A stretch of DNA of 64,000 nucleotides from Chlorocebus sabaeus (lineage: Eukaryota; Chordata; Mammalia; Primates; Cercopithecidae). Of the stretch, positions 10,781-22,427 are shown piece after piece. The notes beneath the pieces were generated by a model. That model did not search any database and was not told where the DNA came from. It worked only from the letters and a program-made list of their open reading frames with translations. Where the stretch lies: the NCBI RefSeq assembly GCF_047675955.1, contig NC_132916.1, positions 65,279,481-65,343,480 of the forward strand, written 5' to 3'. Every line of letters starts with the position of its first letter. Position 1 is the stretch's first letter. A program made the translations under genes and the position numbers.

Positions 10781-11985
10781 TGATTTCATATATATATGAC
10801 ACAAACACATTCCTCTTACACAGCTTACTTAGTTAAGCATTGAGGAAAAGAAGATCAGTGATTAAAAGATATATTAAAGTCAGAATGAGAGGAAAAATAG
10901 AAGAAAAGAACAGGTTTAAAAGGAATGCAGAGAGAAGAGATATGGACTATCCCACACTTAGGGTGGACATATTCATTCTCTCCTGTGACACGGGTTTCCT
11001 TATACTCCCATGAGTCACATCTGTTGCAGATGACTTTTAGATGCAAAAATAAAGAACAATGAAATTTTAAGACTGATCCATAGTTGAATACTGACATTTC
11101 AACATAGAGGTTGTGTAGGACATCTGCCTAAGAAAATCTTGGTAGAGATAATTTTAACTCAATTATGGTTATTCTTTATTCTGTTTTACTTCATTGCTTT
11201 TGAAATGAGGAAGTGAGACATTACCTTCCTCCTCATCAAACATATCAAGCACCTACAATGTATATAAGCCATTTCATATATGAGATCTAGTGTAACTTCT
11301 AATTACAACTCTGATGATTTAAAAAGACAATGAAAGATGTCTAGTCTTTCTTAAGATTCCGTTTCTCCTCTTACTGCTTTTTCTACTTTGAACTTCAGAG
11401 AGACAGACTGTAAAATTATTTCGGTAATTATACTACACAATGAAAACTATACCTTGAGATTCTGACCTCTCATTCTTTAACATTTTTGTAACATTTCCTT
11501 GGGAAAATAGTATTGAAATGTAATGAATAGATATATTATTAAGAAACCTTTTCCATATGAACTAAAAATACTTCAGTGATAGACTTATTTAGGTCATGTT
11601 AAACTTATTTCTTTTGTTACAAAGGATTAAAAAATGGAAAGTGTTTCCCAGGGACTCTCTTTTCTTAGATGTGATTTAAAATGTTATATATTTCCATATT
11701 TGTGAAATAGCTTAATAACTCTGCTTAGGGGCAAAACAACGAGCTAAATGACTCTATGACAATATCCAAATTTTCTCACTCTTCTTAATTAGTTTTGTAA
11801 TGTCAAATTTGCATATGTGAAAGACAAATTCTTGCCATTATTCATTTAATGTTGAGATCCGTAAATGTCAATTATGGCATATATATCTGAAAGGCTTCAA
11901 ACTAGAGTTAGTTTGCTAAAATCTATAAGACTTAGCAGGTGAAATAATCACAAAATAGTGTTGGTTTGTATGTTAGACATTTTTT
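10781..11985. other. Intergenic DNA, no gene seen
   Basis: AT-rich, no repeat family recognised with confidence and no long reading frame. Confidence 0.5.
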
Positions 11986-12160
11986 TCTTTCTGTACATCT
12001 TGTTTTAAAACGTGTAGGTTTAAGTGTACATATGTGGATTTGTTATATAGATAAAGTCAGTCACAGGCGTTCATTGTACAGATCGTTTTGTCACCTAGGT
12101 ACTAAACCTAGTACCCAATAGATGTTAGCTATTTTGTTAAGTCAAAATCTCTTGTTTAAA
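11986..12160 (-). mobile_element. Short L1 3' UTR fragment, antisense
   Basis: Matches the antisense L1 3' end pattern: GTAGGTTTAAGTGTACATATGTG, TTTGTTATATAG, CATTGTACAGATC, TTTGTCACCTAGGTACTAA, AGTACCCAATAGATGTTAGC. Only about 170 bp is present, and its inner end has been tandemly duplicated. Confidence 0.65.
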
Positions 12161-12258
12161 GGCTTGTTTCAATTTGTGGTACTAAGCCTAGTACCCAATA
12201 GATGGTAGCTATTTTGTTAAGTCAAATCTCTTGTTTAAAGGCTTGTTTCAATTTGTAG
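12101..12258 (+). repeat. Two-copy tandem duplication, unit 80 bp
   Basis: Unit 1 at 12101-12180 (starts ACTAAACCTAGTACCC, ends AATTTGTGGT) is followed directly by unit 2 at 12181-12258 (starts ACTAAGCCTAGTACCC). They differ by two internal substitutions, one lost A in a CAAAAT run and changes at the last bases. Unit 1 begins inside an L1 3' UTR remnant. Confidence 0.95.
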
Positions 12259-12854
12259 ATTTTCTCAAATTCAATTTAAAGTTGTTTCCTTTTAACTTAC
12301 AGTGACTATTCTAACAAGAGAAATCTGTTTAATCAACATTTAAAATAACATTTTAATGACTTATTTAAAATTTAAGAAAATAAATAATTCTTTTAAATAT
12401 CATTAATTCAGGCTAATTTATCCCATACTCTTCCCAAAGCAATGTCCATATTGCAAATGAAACCAATAATTAAGTTTCACTTTATATTCAATGAGTATGT
12501 GTAATTAATAAAAGTGTTCTAAAGAAGAGTGGCACTTTTTACATAACTTTAGTTATATTAACATTTTTTTATCATTTTTTGTTCTCTTTATTCATTCTGT
12601 GGATTCCAGTTACTATCTGGGGTCGTATTCTTAGTTTAAAACTTCTTCTACCTGCCACCTTTTTGCTATTATTGGCAAATGTGTCGCATTTCTATATGAT
12701 ACAGGCACAAAGATATATTATGTGCTATTGTTTTATCTAACTGCTTTTAAAATCAATTAAGAGAATAAAGAATAAAAATGTATATGTATACTGTCTTTTA
12801 AAATTACATAGTTACCTTTTCTGGTGCTATTTATTTGTACAAGCATTCAAAATA

Positions 12855-14135
12855 CAAGAGGATTTCAAAAAATTTGCTGGAAAGAAGTAAAAGATGAAAA
12901 TGTAAAACTTTATTTCTCAACATAAATTTCATCAAATGAATGACAATTTTGTAAGTGATGATGCTAGCCATTTAGTACATCCCTAAAGAACTGAGGATCC
13001 TGGGAATTTAACCATGTCAATGTCATCTATTTTATATTATGTTACTGAAGAAAAATACATACCCTTTAGAGATTTTTTTTAAGATTAGGAAATAAAAGGA
13101 AATCAGAAGAAATCAAATCAGAAATATAAGGTGCGTTCCTAATGATTTCCCATTGAAACTTTCACAAAATTGCCTTTTTTGATGGGAGAAAGGAGCCAGA
13201 TCATTTGTAGTTGTGAAGAACTCTCTAGTGAAGATTTCCCTCACATTGTTTGCTAAAGTTTTGTCTAACTTTCTCAGAACATTCTCAAAATAAGCAGATG
13301 TTATCATTCTTTGTTCATCCAGAAATTCAACCAGCGAATTGTCTTGAGCATCCCTAAAAACTCTTGCCATAACATTTTCTCTTGACTGGTATGCTTTGGC
13401 TTTGACTGGATGACTTCCATTTTTTTTTTCTTAATATTTTGTGTTTTGTCTTCAGAATTCTACTGGTAAAGTCACGCTTCACTTCCTGTTGCAATTCTTT
13501 GAAGACATGCTTCATAATTTTGATCTCACTTGTTTATAATTTCCGTTGATGCCCTACTCTTGTCTGAAGCTGATCTGGGTGGTTTTGATAATCACTCAGT
13601 GGAAAATTTGCTCAACTCTAATTTTTTAATGAAAATTGTGGAATGTGAACCAACTGAGATGTCTATGGTGTTGGCTATTTCTGCTGTTAATCATTGATTC
13701 TTTTCAATTAGGGCAAGAACAAGACAGTTTTTTTCTCACAAAGTTGGATGTCTATCTATGTGGGCTTTTTCTTCAACGTCATCTTTTTTCTTAAGATAAA
13801 TTATCCATTTGTAAACTGTTGATTTCTTTAAGGCATTGTCTTAATAAACTTTTTGTAAAGTATCAAGGATTTCACTATTCTTCCACTCAAGCTTCATATT
13901 AATTTGATGTTTTTTTTAGTACTTCAATTTTGATAGAATGTATATTGCTCTGATAGGGTTTTTTTTTTTTTTTTTTTTCAAACGAATGTCTTATTTTTCT
14001 TAGTTCCTCAAACTTGATCCTGTTCAGATATGTTATAAAAAGTTAGTATGCGTTTATTTTGTGGAAAAAATGAAATTTATGTACTGTTTTTTTTCCCATA
14101 ATATTCATTTTCATAAACTTCTTGAAGTTCTCTCA
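12855..14135 (-). mobile_element. Full-length mariner-type transposon, 1,281 bp
   Basis: Flanked by TA at 12853-12854 and 14136-14137. The termini are imperfect inverted repeats: CAAGAGGATTTCAAAAAATT on the left and, on the minus strand from the right, TGAGAGAACTTCAAGAAGTT. The length is exactly that of mariner elements. A transposase relic is on the minus strand. The subfamily is not named; the decay indicates an old primate or older insertion. Confidence 0.8.
12960..13925 (-). pseudogene. Mariner transposase pseudogene
   Basis: The best frame, 13370-13113, gives MARVFRDAQDNSLVEFLDEQ, then a FENVLRKLDKTL stretch and TREFFTTTNDLAPFSHQK. These align in order with the mariner catalytic region (the VFWD...FL block and the HDNAP block), with TNDLAP in place of HDNAP so that one aspartate is kept. 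Upstream (13900-13400) the helix-turn-helix part is visible only in pieces with stops. Full mariner transposases are about 340-350 residues; here no frame exceeds 85. Confidence 0.7.
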
Positions 14136-15689
14136 TACTTAATTTTGGCCTGACTTATTTTCTTTAATATTTAAGATGGGTCAGCTAGTATCAAATTCTC
14201 TGGTTTTAATCTATCTGGGAAAGTGTTTCTTTTACCTTCATTTTTGAAGGATAATTTTGCTGGATATAGTATTTTGGGTTGATTTGTTTAAAACTTTTTT
14301 TTTAAACTTTTGGGCACTTTGCATATGTTAATCCATTGCTTTCTAGTCTTCATAGTTTCTGATGATACGTAAGCTCTAAATAATTTTGTTGTCCTTCCCT
14401 TGTGAGAGGTCAGTTTTCATTTATTGCTTTCAAAATTTTCTCCTTGTCTTTGGCTTTCAGTAGTTTTATTCTGATGTTTTTATTTGTGGATTTGTTTGTG
14501 TTTATCTTATGTAGAGTTTATTGAGATTCTTGGATGTGCAGATCATTGTTTTATAATAAGTTTCTGGAGTTTTCAGCTATCATCATATTTTGATCTCTTC
14601 TTTCCTCTCTTCTGGTTCTGTTAGTCCCATTATGCATATGTTGTTGTGTTAATAGTATCCCACATTTTTCTGAATCTTTGTTGAGTTTTCTTCGTATTTT
14701 CCTTCTTCAAATAGCATGGTTCTTATTTTCCTGCTTTCAAGTTCACTAATTCTTATTCTTGCCAGTTCAATTCTACAGTTAAGCCCTATTGTGAATTTTT
14801 TATTTCAGTTATTATACTTTTTAATTGAAGAATATCCATTTGGTTCTTTTTAAGATAATTTATATGTCTTTATATTCTTTACTTGAGGAATAATTGTCAT
14901 CATACTTTTCTTATTTAATTACATTTTCCTTTATTTATTGAATATGTTTATAATGCCCGCTTGAAGTCTTTTTATGATAAATACTACATCTAGTCACTCA
15001 CAGGCAGTTTCAGCTGTTTATTTTTTTCAGTTAATGGGTCATACTTTTAAATTTCTTTGGCTATCTCATAAATTTTGTTGGAATCTGGACATTTTAGATA
15101 ATATGGCAATTGTAAGTACCACCTCTTCTTGCTTCCTCACCTGCCACTTGTTATTTCTATTTGCCTGTTTGTTTAGGAAGTCATTAGATTATTTTAGTGA
15201 AGTCTGTTTTACTCCCTCAATAATAGGCCTTTGATGTTACTCCCACTGGGCACCCATAGTCACTTTGGGATGATAATTGTTTTTTCAGGGTTTTCTCTAA
15301 CTGTCTCTCTCTCTGGCCACATCCTACTCTTGAGATCCACTAATTGCTGGCTGAGTGTTCCACGGACATAGACTCCTCTATATACTAATACAATAAAATT
15401 AAAGTTTCTTTAAAGAGATTTTCAAAAAATAGTATGGTGATTAGTATTTGAGATTTGGTCTGATCCCAAGAAGGTTCTCTGGCAAATGAGGCAGCCAATA
15501 ATTTAACCTTTATTCTTAGTGAATTTATAAATCACTTTCCAAATTTACTTCACCACATTTTCCATTGCTTTTGAAGGCACACTTAGGTTTTGATTTCTCC
15601 ACATACTATTGAGAGTGGAGTTTGTTACTTTGGAAGAGATCAGAAGCTGTTTGTTTTATGACTTTCTTCTCCCTTCCCACCTCTTACAC

Positions 15690-16190
15690 TCACCACCCAC
15701 TCTACCAGGCACCAGTCTTTAGTAAAATTATTTGTTCGTATCTCTGGAGCTGGGATTAGGGACAATGGTGCATATCTCTCTGAGTGACATCCCTGCTGTA
15801 GGAACTGAGTGCTAGATGTAGCAGGGGAGAGAGGCAGTAGCATCGGGTCTTCTCAGCTTGTATCTGGAGAATGGAGCCACTGCTTTATGAGTTGGAAATG
15901 GTCATTAGACACTGATAATTCTCAGTATTGCAATGCTCAAGATAGAGCTTCCTCCCACCAGTGGGTACTAGACAGAAAAATGGAGTCACAGCCACCTCTT
16001 ACCCGGAACTAGGACTCAGCTACATCTAGGGCAGGATAAGAAATGGTGACATACTGACTGTCCTGGGAAGGTAGTCCTTCTACTGGGAGGTGGGAGAGAG
16101 GGGCCCCTGAGTTCTTTGCTGCATCAGTCTGTGGTGGAGTTTCTGGCTGACTGAGCTGGGACTGGGTAGGGAGGAAGCAATTTAAGTTCA
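15690..16190 (-). other. GC-richer stretch, probable old L1M 5' UTR
   Basis: Noticeably higher GC than the surroundings, with short open frames on both strands that resemble no protein family. Its position at the 5' end of the antisense L1M/HAL1-like element suggests an old L1 internal promoter region. This rests on position and composition only. Confidence 0.35.
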
Positions 16191-16200
16191 AACACCATAG

Positions 16201-18838
16201 ACTTGACTATTAGTGAATGTTAGTAGATATCCTTGAATAGATATTTCTTCATTGGCTATATGCCCTTAACACCATTCCTAGACATTTTAACTGGTGCTTT
16301 TATTAAATAATAATTTTCACTAACTTCACTAGGAATTGGATCCAAAAGATTCCTTATGCAGTCATACCAAAGACTGTTCTTCAATAAATGTAGTTTCTTC
16401 CCTTTCTTTTACATTTTTCAATAATTTTACTTTTTTGAGTAATTGCCTCTAATGTCTCATTAACTTGGTCTTTTTAAAAAATATGGCATGAGTCATTTGT
16501 CACCACTCATATGGTCTATATCATTTACTTTATCTGCCTTATTTATTTGGAACAATACATTAAATGATTATATTAATTAAGAAAAAATAGCTTTATAAGC
16601 ATCAAAAATTAATGTCAGCACCATTACTAAGAAATAAATGGTTAAAATGCAGTAATATCCTTGTTTTAGAGGTTCATAGAGGCAAATATGTTTCTAATAA
16701 ATGTTTGTCTCCATTAAGCTCTCTTAGCACAATAGAATCATTTAATAGTGCTGCAATAATTAGTCTTCTAAACAGCAGAGTGAGCGCAAGTAGGATTGAT
16801 CACTTACCCAGATTTAGCAATACAGCCCCAACATTTTGATGATTCTCACTAAAAACAGAAGTCACCATCATACACCCTGTTGCATAGAGAGTAATAATGT
16901 CAAGAGATTATCAATTTTTGGATGTTCATATTATTTGAGACAATACCATTATCAAGCATTAGATGAACTATTTCAGCCCAAGTACCCATAGAGAATCAAC
17001 ACAGTACCAAAAAAATTTTTTCTGTAGCTAACCTAGCATGAAAAGCACAGAAATAAAATAACAATCCAAGCTGACATTGTTAGTGCTGCAGTCACTTGGA
17101 TGATTATGGGCTTTTGAAAGATGGACATATTTTGACCATTTCAATCATAGAAGATATGGTCAATTGATTTGTAGAAGGGAAAGAAATGAAGTTTCCAATT
17201 CACTGTTCTATTTTTTTACTAAACTATAGGACAAAAAAGCCATTTATGACTAATCAGAGTTTTGAGATTATTCTATGTACATTTGAGTTGCAAATAGTCT
17301 ATTATCATGTAACTTAACTGTAGCTACTTTTGCAAAATAAGGTATTGAATTTTATGTAGAAAAATAGATAAAGTTGAAATAAAAGCAAATTCCCTAATAG
17401 TGGCCACCTCTTTCCTAAAACAAAATGGATTTTAAAATCGCTCTTGGCTTAAACTGAACCAATGCCAATTAGTCCCAGTAGTAATAATGTAAGTTCATAC
17501 TAGTTTTGAAGCAGAGATAATTTAGAGGAAAACATCAAAAGTCCAAAGGATGTTGATAATATTCTTTCACTAATGACTTAGACGTGCACTGATAACTCTC
17601 AGGGAAATGGTGCAGAGCAGTTTTCTGAATCTACAATATATCATACAGAATACTCTTCAATATATCACCCGATCTTATTTACTTTTTTTTTTTTCTCCTG
17701 AGTCTTAGTATTTTTTTGCATATTATATTTTTATTCATCTGAAAAACTCTGCATCTTTTCTAAGAGATGTTTGCACCTCTTCTGGAAATGTTTTGTTATT
17801 TATAGCACCTTATAACCTTTAAAAGTTGGAGTAATTAACTTGAGAAATTCTTTAGTGGCTAACGGCCTGGATTTTTACCCCCTATCATGAACAAATTAAC
17901 TATCTCTTTGAAAACCAGGTAATGATTTTTTAAATGTGCAATTTAAAATTTCAAACCATATTACCATTTTCCTCCCAGAAGCTTCACTGTCAGTGACTTA
18001 GTAAAACCACCATTAATCACAAGATAAGCTACAGTCATGTGGTGATTGTAATTTGGTCCCACGGAACCAAAGACAAATGATATGGAATACTATTAGCAAT
18101 GATAGCTTTAATGTAGACATTCATCATGGACTCAGGTTCACTTGATGTGACTTTGGGATAAAAACAGGAAAATTGCCTCGCTATTGAAAATTCTATTATT
18201 ATCAAATCATAATTTTGGCAAAATTATACAAAATAAAAGTACTAGAGTTTGTGTTTTTTGTTTTTCACTATCAAAAGACAAGATTGCAGGGAGCTTTGAA
18301 GAACTCAAATGCAGTACAATTAGGATAGTTAATGCTGATCAGTTGTTATCTATCTAATTGCTAATAATAGAATCTAAAGTTTTGGTAAGCTGTCTATTTA
18401 TAGGAGTCGCAAGACTGCTTCAGCTCATCAGAATGTGTAGACTGCTGACAGAGATTAAGAGACACACACATGCACACATACACATACAGACAGATTCTTT
18501 CATCAGTGACATATTTTATTGGTCATAAATGTCTTTAATACATTGTATTATAATCTCTTAAAGCAACAGAATGGATTTTTTAGGAAGAGATCCTTGTTAC
18601 CTAATTAAGCACTATTCAGTTGTCATATTAAAGAAGTTATCTAGATTTGCAAGGACCTACACAATTACTACTAAATACTTTCCCTGTAGGAAATCCCTGA
18701 GAGGAAATGAATGCAGAATTGAAAGTGAGATTGCAGTTCACAACTGAGAATAAATATTGACTATGGCCTGTAGCCTTCTCCTAAGGAATATTTGAGTTAA
18801 GCTTTAATTCTTCATGTGAAAAAAAATCAAATCTACTA
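16201..18838. other. Intergenic DNA, 2.6 kb without recognised repeats
   Basis: No Alu, L1, LTR or DNA transposon recognised and no coding frame of note. A short imperfect CA-rich run lies at about 18463-18493 (ACACACACATGCACAC). It could hold old repeats beyond my recognition or conserved non-coding sequence. Confidence 0.5.
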
Positions 18839-19445
18839 CAGATGCTTCTTGATTGACAATACGGCTACCTTCTGATACTCTTTTTAAATTGAAAATATCA
18901 TAAATGGAAAGAAATGCATTTAGGTCAGGTGCAGTGACTCATGACTATAACCTCAGCACTTTGGGAGGTAAAGGCAGGAGAATTGCTTGAGCCCAGGTAT
19001 TTGAGACCAACCTGGACAATACAGTGGGATTCCTTCTCTACAAAATATTTAAAAAAATAGATGGACATGATGGCATGCACCTGAGGGCTCTGCTACTCGG
19101 GAGGATGAGGTGGGAGGATCGCTTGAGCAGGGAAGGTTGAGGCTGCTGTGAGCCATGATCCTGCCACTGGACTTCAGCCTAGGTGACAAAGTGAGACCCT
19201 GTCTCAAAGAAAAGAAAAAGAGAATGCATTTAATGCTGGCAACACAGCAGGTAGAGCCTGAGTTAGGAGAGTTCTATGTATAACTTTTTGACTTTAAAAT
19301 GGCCCCAAAGCAATAAGCATTCAGTAGAAAGTGTAACCCCATCTTAAGGTATAAGAGGATCTTTGATTTATGGTGGGATCACATTCACAATAAACGTAAA
19401 GTTGAAAATGTTTAAATTGAGCCATCCTAAAGAGAGGACCATCTG
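18839..19445. mobile_element. Tigger2/MER28-like DNA transposon, Alu-split
   Basis: Starts CAGATGCTTCTTGATTGAC at 18839 after TA (18837-18838) and ends GGACCATCTG at 19445 before TA (19446-19447). The first and last bases are inverted repeats (CAGATG/CATCTG). Inner landmarks such as GAAAATATCATAAATGGAAA and GCATTCAGTAGAAAGTGTA are those of a non-autonomous Tigger-type element. The copy is about 300 bp without the Alu and internally deleted. The family name is tentative. Confidence 0.65.
18923..19222 (+). mobile_element. AluJ-like, sense
   Basis: Old Alu (GCTTGAGCCCAGG, GACCAACCTGG, CTACAAAATATTT) with a perfect 10-bp target duplication AATGCATTTA at 18913-18922 and 19223-19232, inside the Tigger2-like element. 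Confidence 0.95.
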
Positions 19446-19447
19446 TA

Positions 19448-19984
19448 GTTTAGGAATAAATTCAGACAGTGCCATTGCATTCTTTCTTATGGTATTTTAT
19501 TTCATGTATTCTGAATACTTCTGCCATCTGGGCTTACCTATGTAGCTTCTTCAACCGCACATGCCTGCCTCTGACTCTATAAACTTAATTATTTTCTTCC
19601 CAGTGTTCTTTAGTTGAATTATTCTACTATACTCTATACTCTCAAAAATTAAAGGTAATTCTGTGGCCCACATCAAGTAAATCTGCTAATAAACCATAAA
19701 ATATATCCGCAAAGTCCAAAACCATATCTGGTTCAACCAAATCTTCTGGTCTTTGACGTTTGGATTCAACAGGAGAAATAAAAATGATGCGAATACTTTA
19801 TTTTCTTGAATATTTAAAAATACGTATATTCTATGATTCAGAAAGTGTCTAACATTTCAGTTGTATTGGTGCTGTTTATCTGCGTATAATGTTTCTGTTT
19901 AATTTTCTATGGATCTATTTATATTGGATTTGGTTTCATTTTATCTGTATGTTGCCTGCTGATTTCTTTGGTTGGATGGAATAT
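19448..19984. other. Intergenic DNA, no gene seen
   Basis: AT-rich, nothing recognised. Confidence 0.5.
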
Positions 19985-20262
19985 TCTTTTTTTCTTTTTT
20001 ACAGTCAGGATGCCACTCTGTTACCTAGGCTGGAGTGCAGTGGTGCGATCATACCTAACTGTAACCTCAAATTCCAGGGCTCAAGCAATACTCCTACCTC
20101 AGTCTCTTGAGTAGTTAGGACCTTGTCTCTACAAAATACTCAAAAATTAGCTAGGACTATTTTGCCCAGGCTGTTCTTGAACTCCTGTCCTCAACAGATC
20201 CTCCTACCTTGGCATCCCAAAGTGTTGGGATTACAGGTGTGAGCCACTATGTCTGGCCTGGA
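19985..20262 (-). mobile_element. AluJ-like, antisense, with internal micro-inversion
   Basis: Antisense Alu from the T-rich start near 19985 to GTGAGCCACTATGTCTGGCC. Between 20120 and 20155 the sequence runs in the opposite (sense) direction: CCTTGTCTCTACAAAATACT followed by AAAAATTAGCTAGG. About 20 bp before it and a few bp after it are missing. Outside this block the order is normal antisense Alu. Confidence 0.9.
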
Positions 20263-20645
20263 GAGAATATTCTTTAGTTCTTGGGTACTCTGAAGGATAA
20301 ATGCTACATTTTCTTCAATATGTATCTTGAAATAGGCTCCATGACCAATTCTCAACATCATGAAAAGATTGTTTCAGACACCTACACTACAGAAAAATTC
20401 ATCTTTTATAAATTGAAAATGGGAACATTTCCATGGCAAAAGAACCTTGAATTGAAGGTATCTAATTTGGAATTTGCTTATAGAATCTGGCTGTCACAGG
20501 AGTATAAAAGATTAGCTCCTACAAGCCACAAGTTTCCTCTGATAATTGCAACAAATTGACTGCAGACTGATTGCAGACATGCTAGACTTCAGATGTTATG
20601 ATTTTTAACACAATATTTACTTTTTACAAAAGATACTGTGGGCAC
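20263..20645. other. Intergenic DNA with a 92-codon frame, unassigned
   Basis: A plus-strand frame at 20281-20559 encodes 92 residues with no recognisable domain or signal. Context (between repeats, no promoter) suggests chance. The GGCAC at 20641-20645 is the target duplication of the next LTR. Confidence 0.4.
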
Positions 20646-20718
20646 TGTATTAGCTTGTTTTGCTAGGGCTGCCATAAAGTAGTACCACCAATTGGGTGGC
20701 TAAAAAAAACAGAAATTT

Positions 20719-21018
20719 GGCTGGGCACCGTGGCTCACGCCTGTAATCCCAGCACTTTGGGAGGCCGGGGCTGGCGGATCATGAGGTCAGGAGATCGAGA
20801 CCATCCTGGCTAACATGGTGAAACCCCGTCTCTACTAAAAATACAAAAAATGAGGTGGTGGCAGGTGCCTGTAGTCCCAGATACTCAGGAGGCTGAGGCA
20901 GGAGAATAGCGTAAACCTGAGAGGTGGAGCTTGCAGTGAGCTGAGATGGCGCCACTGCACTCCAGCCTGGGTGACAGTGTGAGACTCTGTCTCAAAACAA
21001 AAACAAACAAACAAAAAA
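20719..21018 (+). mobile_element. Alu (AluY-like), sense
   Basis: Contains the Y-type ATCATGAGGTCAGGAGATCGAG and GGTGGAGCTTGCAGTGAGC. The imperfect target duplication is ACAGAAATTT before and CCAGAAACTT after the CAAA-rich tail. Inserted in the MLT1 LTR. Confidence 0.95.
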
Positions 21019-21314
21019 CCAGAAACTTGTTTTTCACAGTTCTCAAGGCTAGAAGTTCAAGATTAAAATACCAGCAAAGTTGGTTTCTACTGAGAGCCAC
21101 TCTCCTTGGCTGCCATCTCTCTATGCCTTCACATAGTCTTTGGTCTGTGTGTGCACATCCTGTTGGCTCTCTCTGTGCACACACACACACCCCTGTGTTT
21201 TTCTATGTGTCTAAATTTCCTTTTCTTTTAAGAACATCATCAAATTGGGTTAAGGTCCACCCTAATGGCCTCATTCTAACCTAACCACCCTTTTAAAGAT
21301 CCTATCTCCCAATA

Positions 21315-21655
21315 CAGATTGAAATGCTTGAGACTAGAAGTGTTACAGATTTCTAATTTCAGATTTTGGAATATTTTTATACACAAAATGAGATATCTTA
21401 AGGGATGAGACCCAACCAAATATGGAATTCATTTATGTTCCATAAACACCAAATAAACATAACCTAAAGGTAATTTAGTACAATATTTTACATACTTTTG
21501 CACATAAAGCATAGTTTTGACTGCATTTTACTGAAACCTACCACATGAGGTGAGGTGTAGAATTTTCCACTTGTGGCATCATGTCAACCGTCAAAAAGTT
21601 TTGGATTTGGGGGCATTTTGGGTTTCAGAGCTTCAGATTAGAGATGTTCAACCTG
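21315..21655. mobile_element. MER44/Tigger7-like DNA transposon, 341 bp
   Basis: Starts CAGATTGAAATGCTTGAGAC and ends GATGTTCAACCTG, with TA on both sides (21313-21314 and 21656-21657). The MLT1 sequence continues precisely across it (AATA, then CAGTGACATTCTGAGG). The start and end give the inverted CAG(G/A)TTG terminus. A non-autonomous pogo-type MITE. Confidence 0.8.
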
Positions 21656-21827
21656 TACAGTGACATTCTGAGGTGCTGAGGGAAAGGGCTTCAATGTATG
21701 AATTTTGCAGGGATGCAATTAAGCCCATAACAGGCACCTACAAAGTAGCAATGGATATTTGGCTCCGAATAAAGTAGACAAAAGCTCTGCTCTCTTGGAG
21801 TTTATATCATTGCACTCAATGTGTCTA

Positions 21828-21950
21828 AATTTTCAATTTCCTCATCTGCACAAAAACTCAGATTGTTACTGTGATTATATTAGATAATGACAGAGAGCAA
21901 TTAAGATAGTTCCTAGTCCATAGCAAGTCTCAATAAATCATCATGAGAAT
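21828..21950 (+). repeat. MIR SINE fragment, sense
   Basis: Ancient tRNA-derived MIR core and 3' half: TTTCCTCATCTGCACAAAAA, TTAGATAATGACAGAGAGCA, CTAGTCCATAGCAAGTCTCA and the terminal CAATAAATCA. Confidence 0.65.
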
Positions 21951-22427
21951 TGTAACAATAAAACATGGTGATAAGCATGGGCAGGTTAGATTGAGGAAAT
22001 CTTCACACTCCTGCTCCCTGGATTTGAAATGAGTTAGTTGCCTTCAGGCAATGACACTGTTGCTGCCCAAGTGCTTTATTCATAGGGCATGATACATTAC
22101 TTCACAAAATCTTACTAAATTATTTGACTTCATCACTACAATTACAAGAGTCATTCTGTTTCTGTAAATGATATGAGGATATGTTATCTCTTAAATTCTT
22201 TTTGGTTTGCTCTTAAAAAGGGATGTGAGTTTCTAGTTCTTTATATCTAATTCATTATGATTGGGTCCAAAATGAATTGGAATAAGCGCCTCTGGTTAAC
22301 TCTGTTGCAAATTCCTGAGAAATACATTTTCAATATTGTAATATCATCTCAGTTGAAAGAATTGCTTCAACATTGATTCCTTTGGTGACAAACATGTTCT
22401 TTCTTAAAAGCTTTTTCTTTTTTGTGA

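Larger units (their letters stand above)
12540..16200 (-). mobile_element. Old L1M/HAL1-like element, antisense, split by mariner
   Basis: About 12540-12852 and 14138-16200 read on the minus strand as an old L1M or HAL1-type element. From right to left there is a GC-richer probable 5' UTR (about 15690-16190), then an ORF1-like coiled-coil region (about 14880-14700, reverse complement of TTTCAGTTATTATAC and CCATTTGGTTC), then the ORF1 C-terminal region (14500-14170, reverse complement of GAAGGATAATTTTGCTGG). No open frame remains. The mariner at 12855-14135 sits in its 3' part. The same family recurs at 25228-26345. Confidence 0.6.
20646..21732 (-). mobile_element. MLT1-type MaLR LTR, antisense, carrying two insertions
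   Basis: Antisense MLT1 from TGTATTAGCTTG to GCCCATAACA, with an exact 5-bp target duplication GGCAC at 20641-20645 and 21733-21737. Landmarks: GGGCTGCCATAAAGTAGTACCAC, GGTGGCTAAA, CTCAAGGCTAGAAGTTCAAG, GGTCCACCCTAATGGCCTCA, GATCCTATCTCCCAATAC. The LTR without its Alu and MER44-like insertions is about 430 bp. Solo LTR. Confidence 0.85.

Noticed and set aside
18463..18493. CA-rich run considered as a Z-DNA-forming or regulatory repeat
   Set aside because: Short and interrupted; common background in primate DNA.
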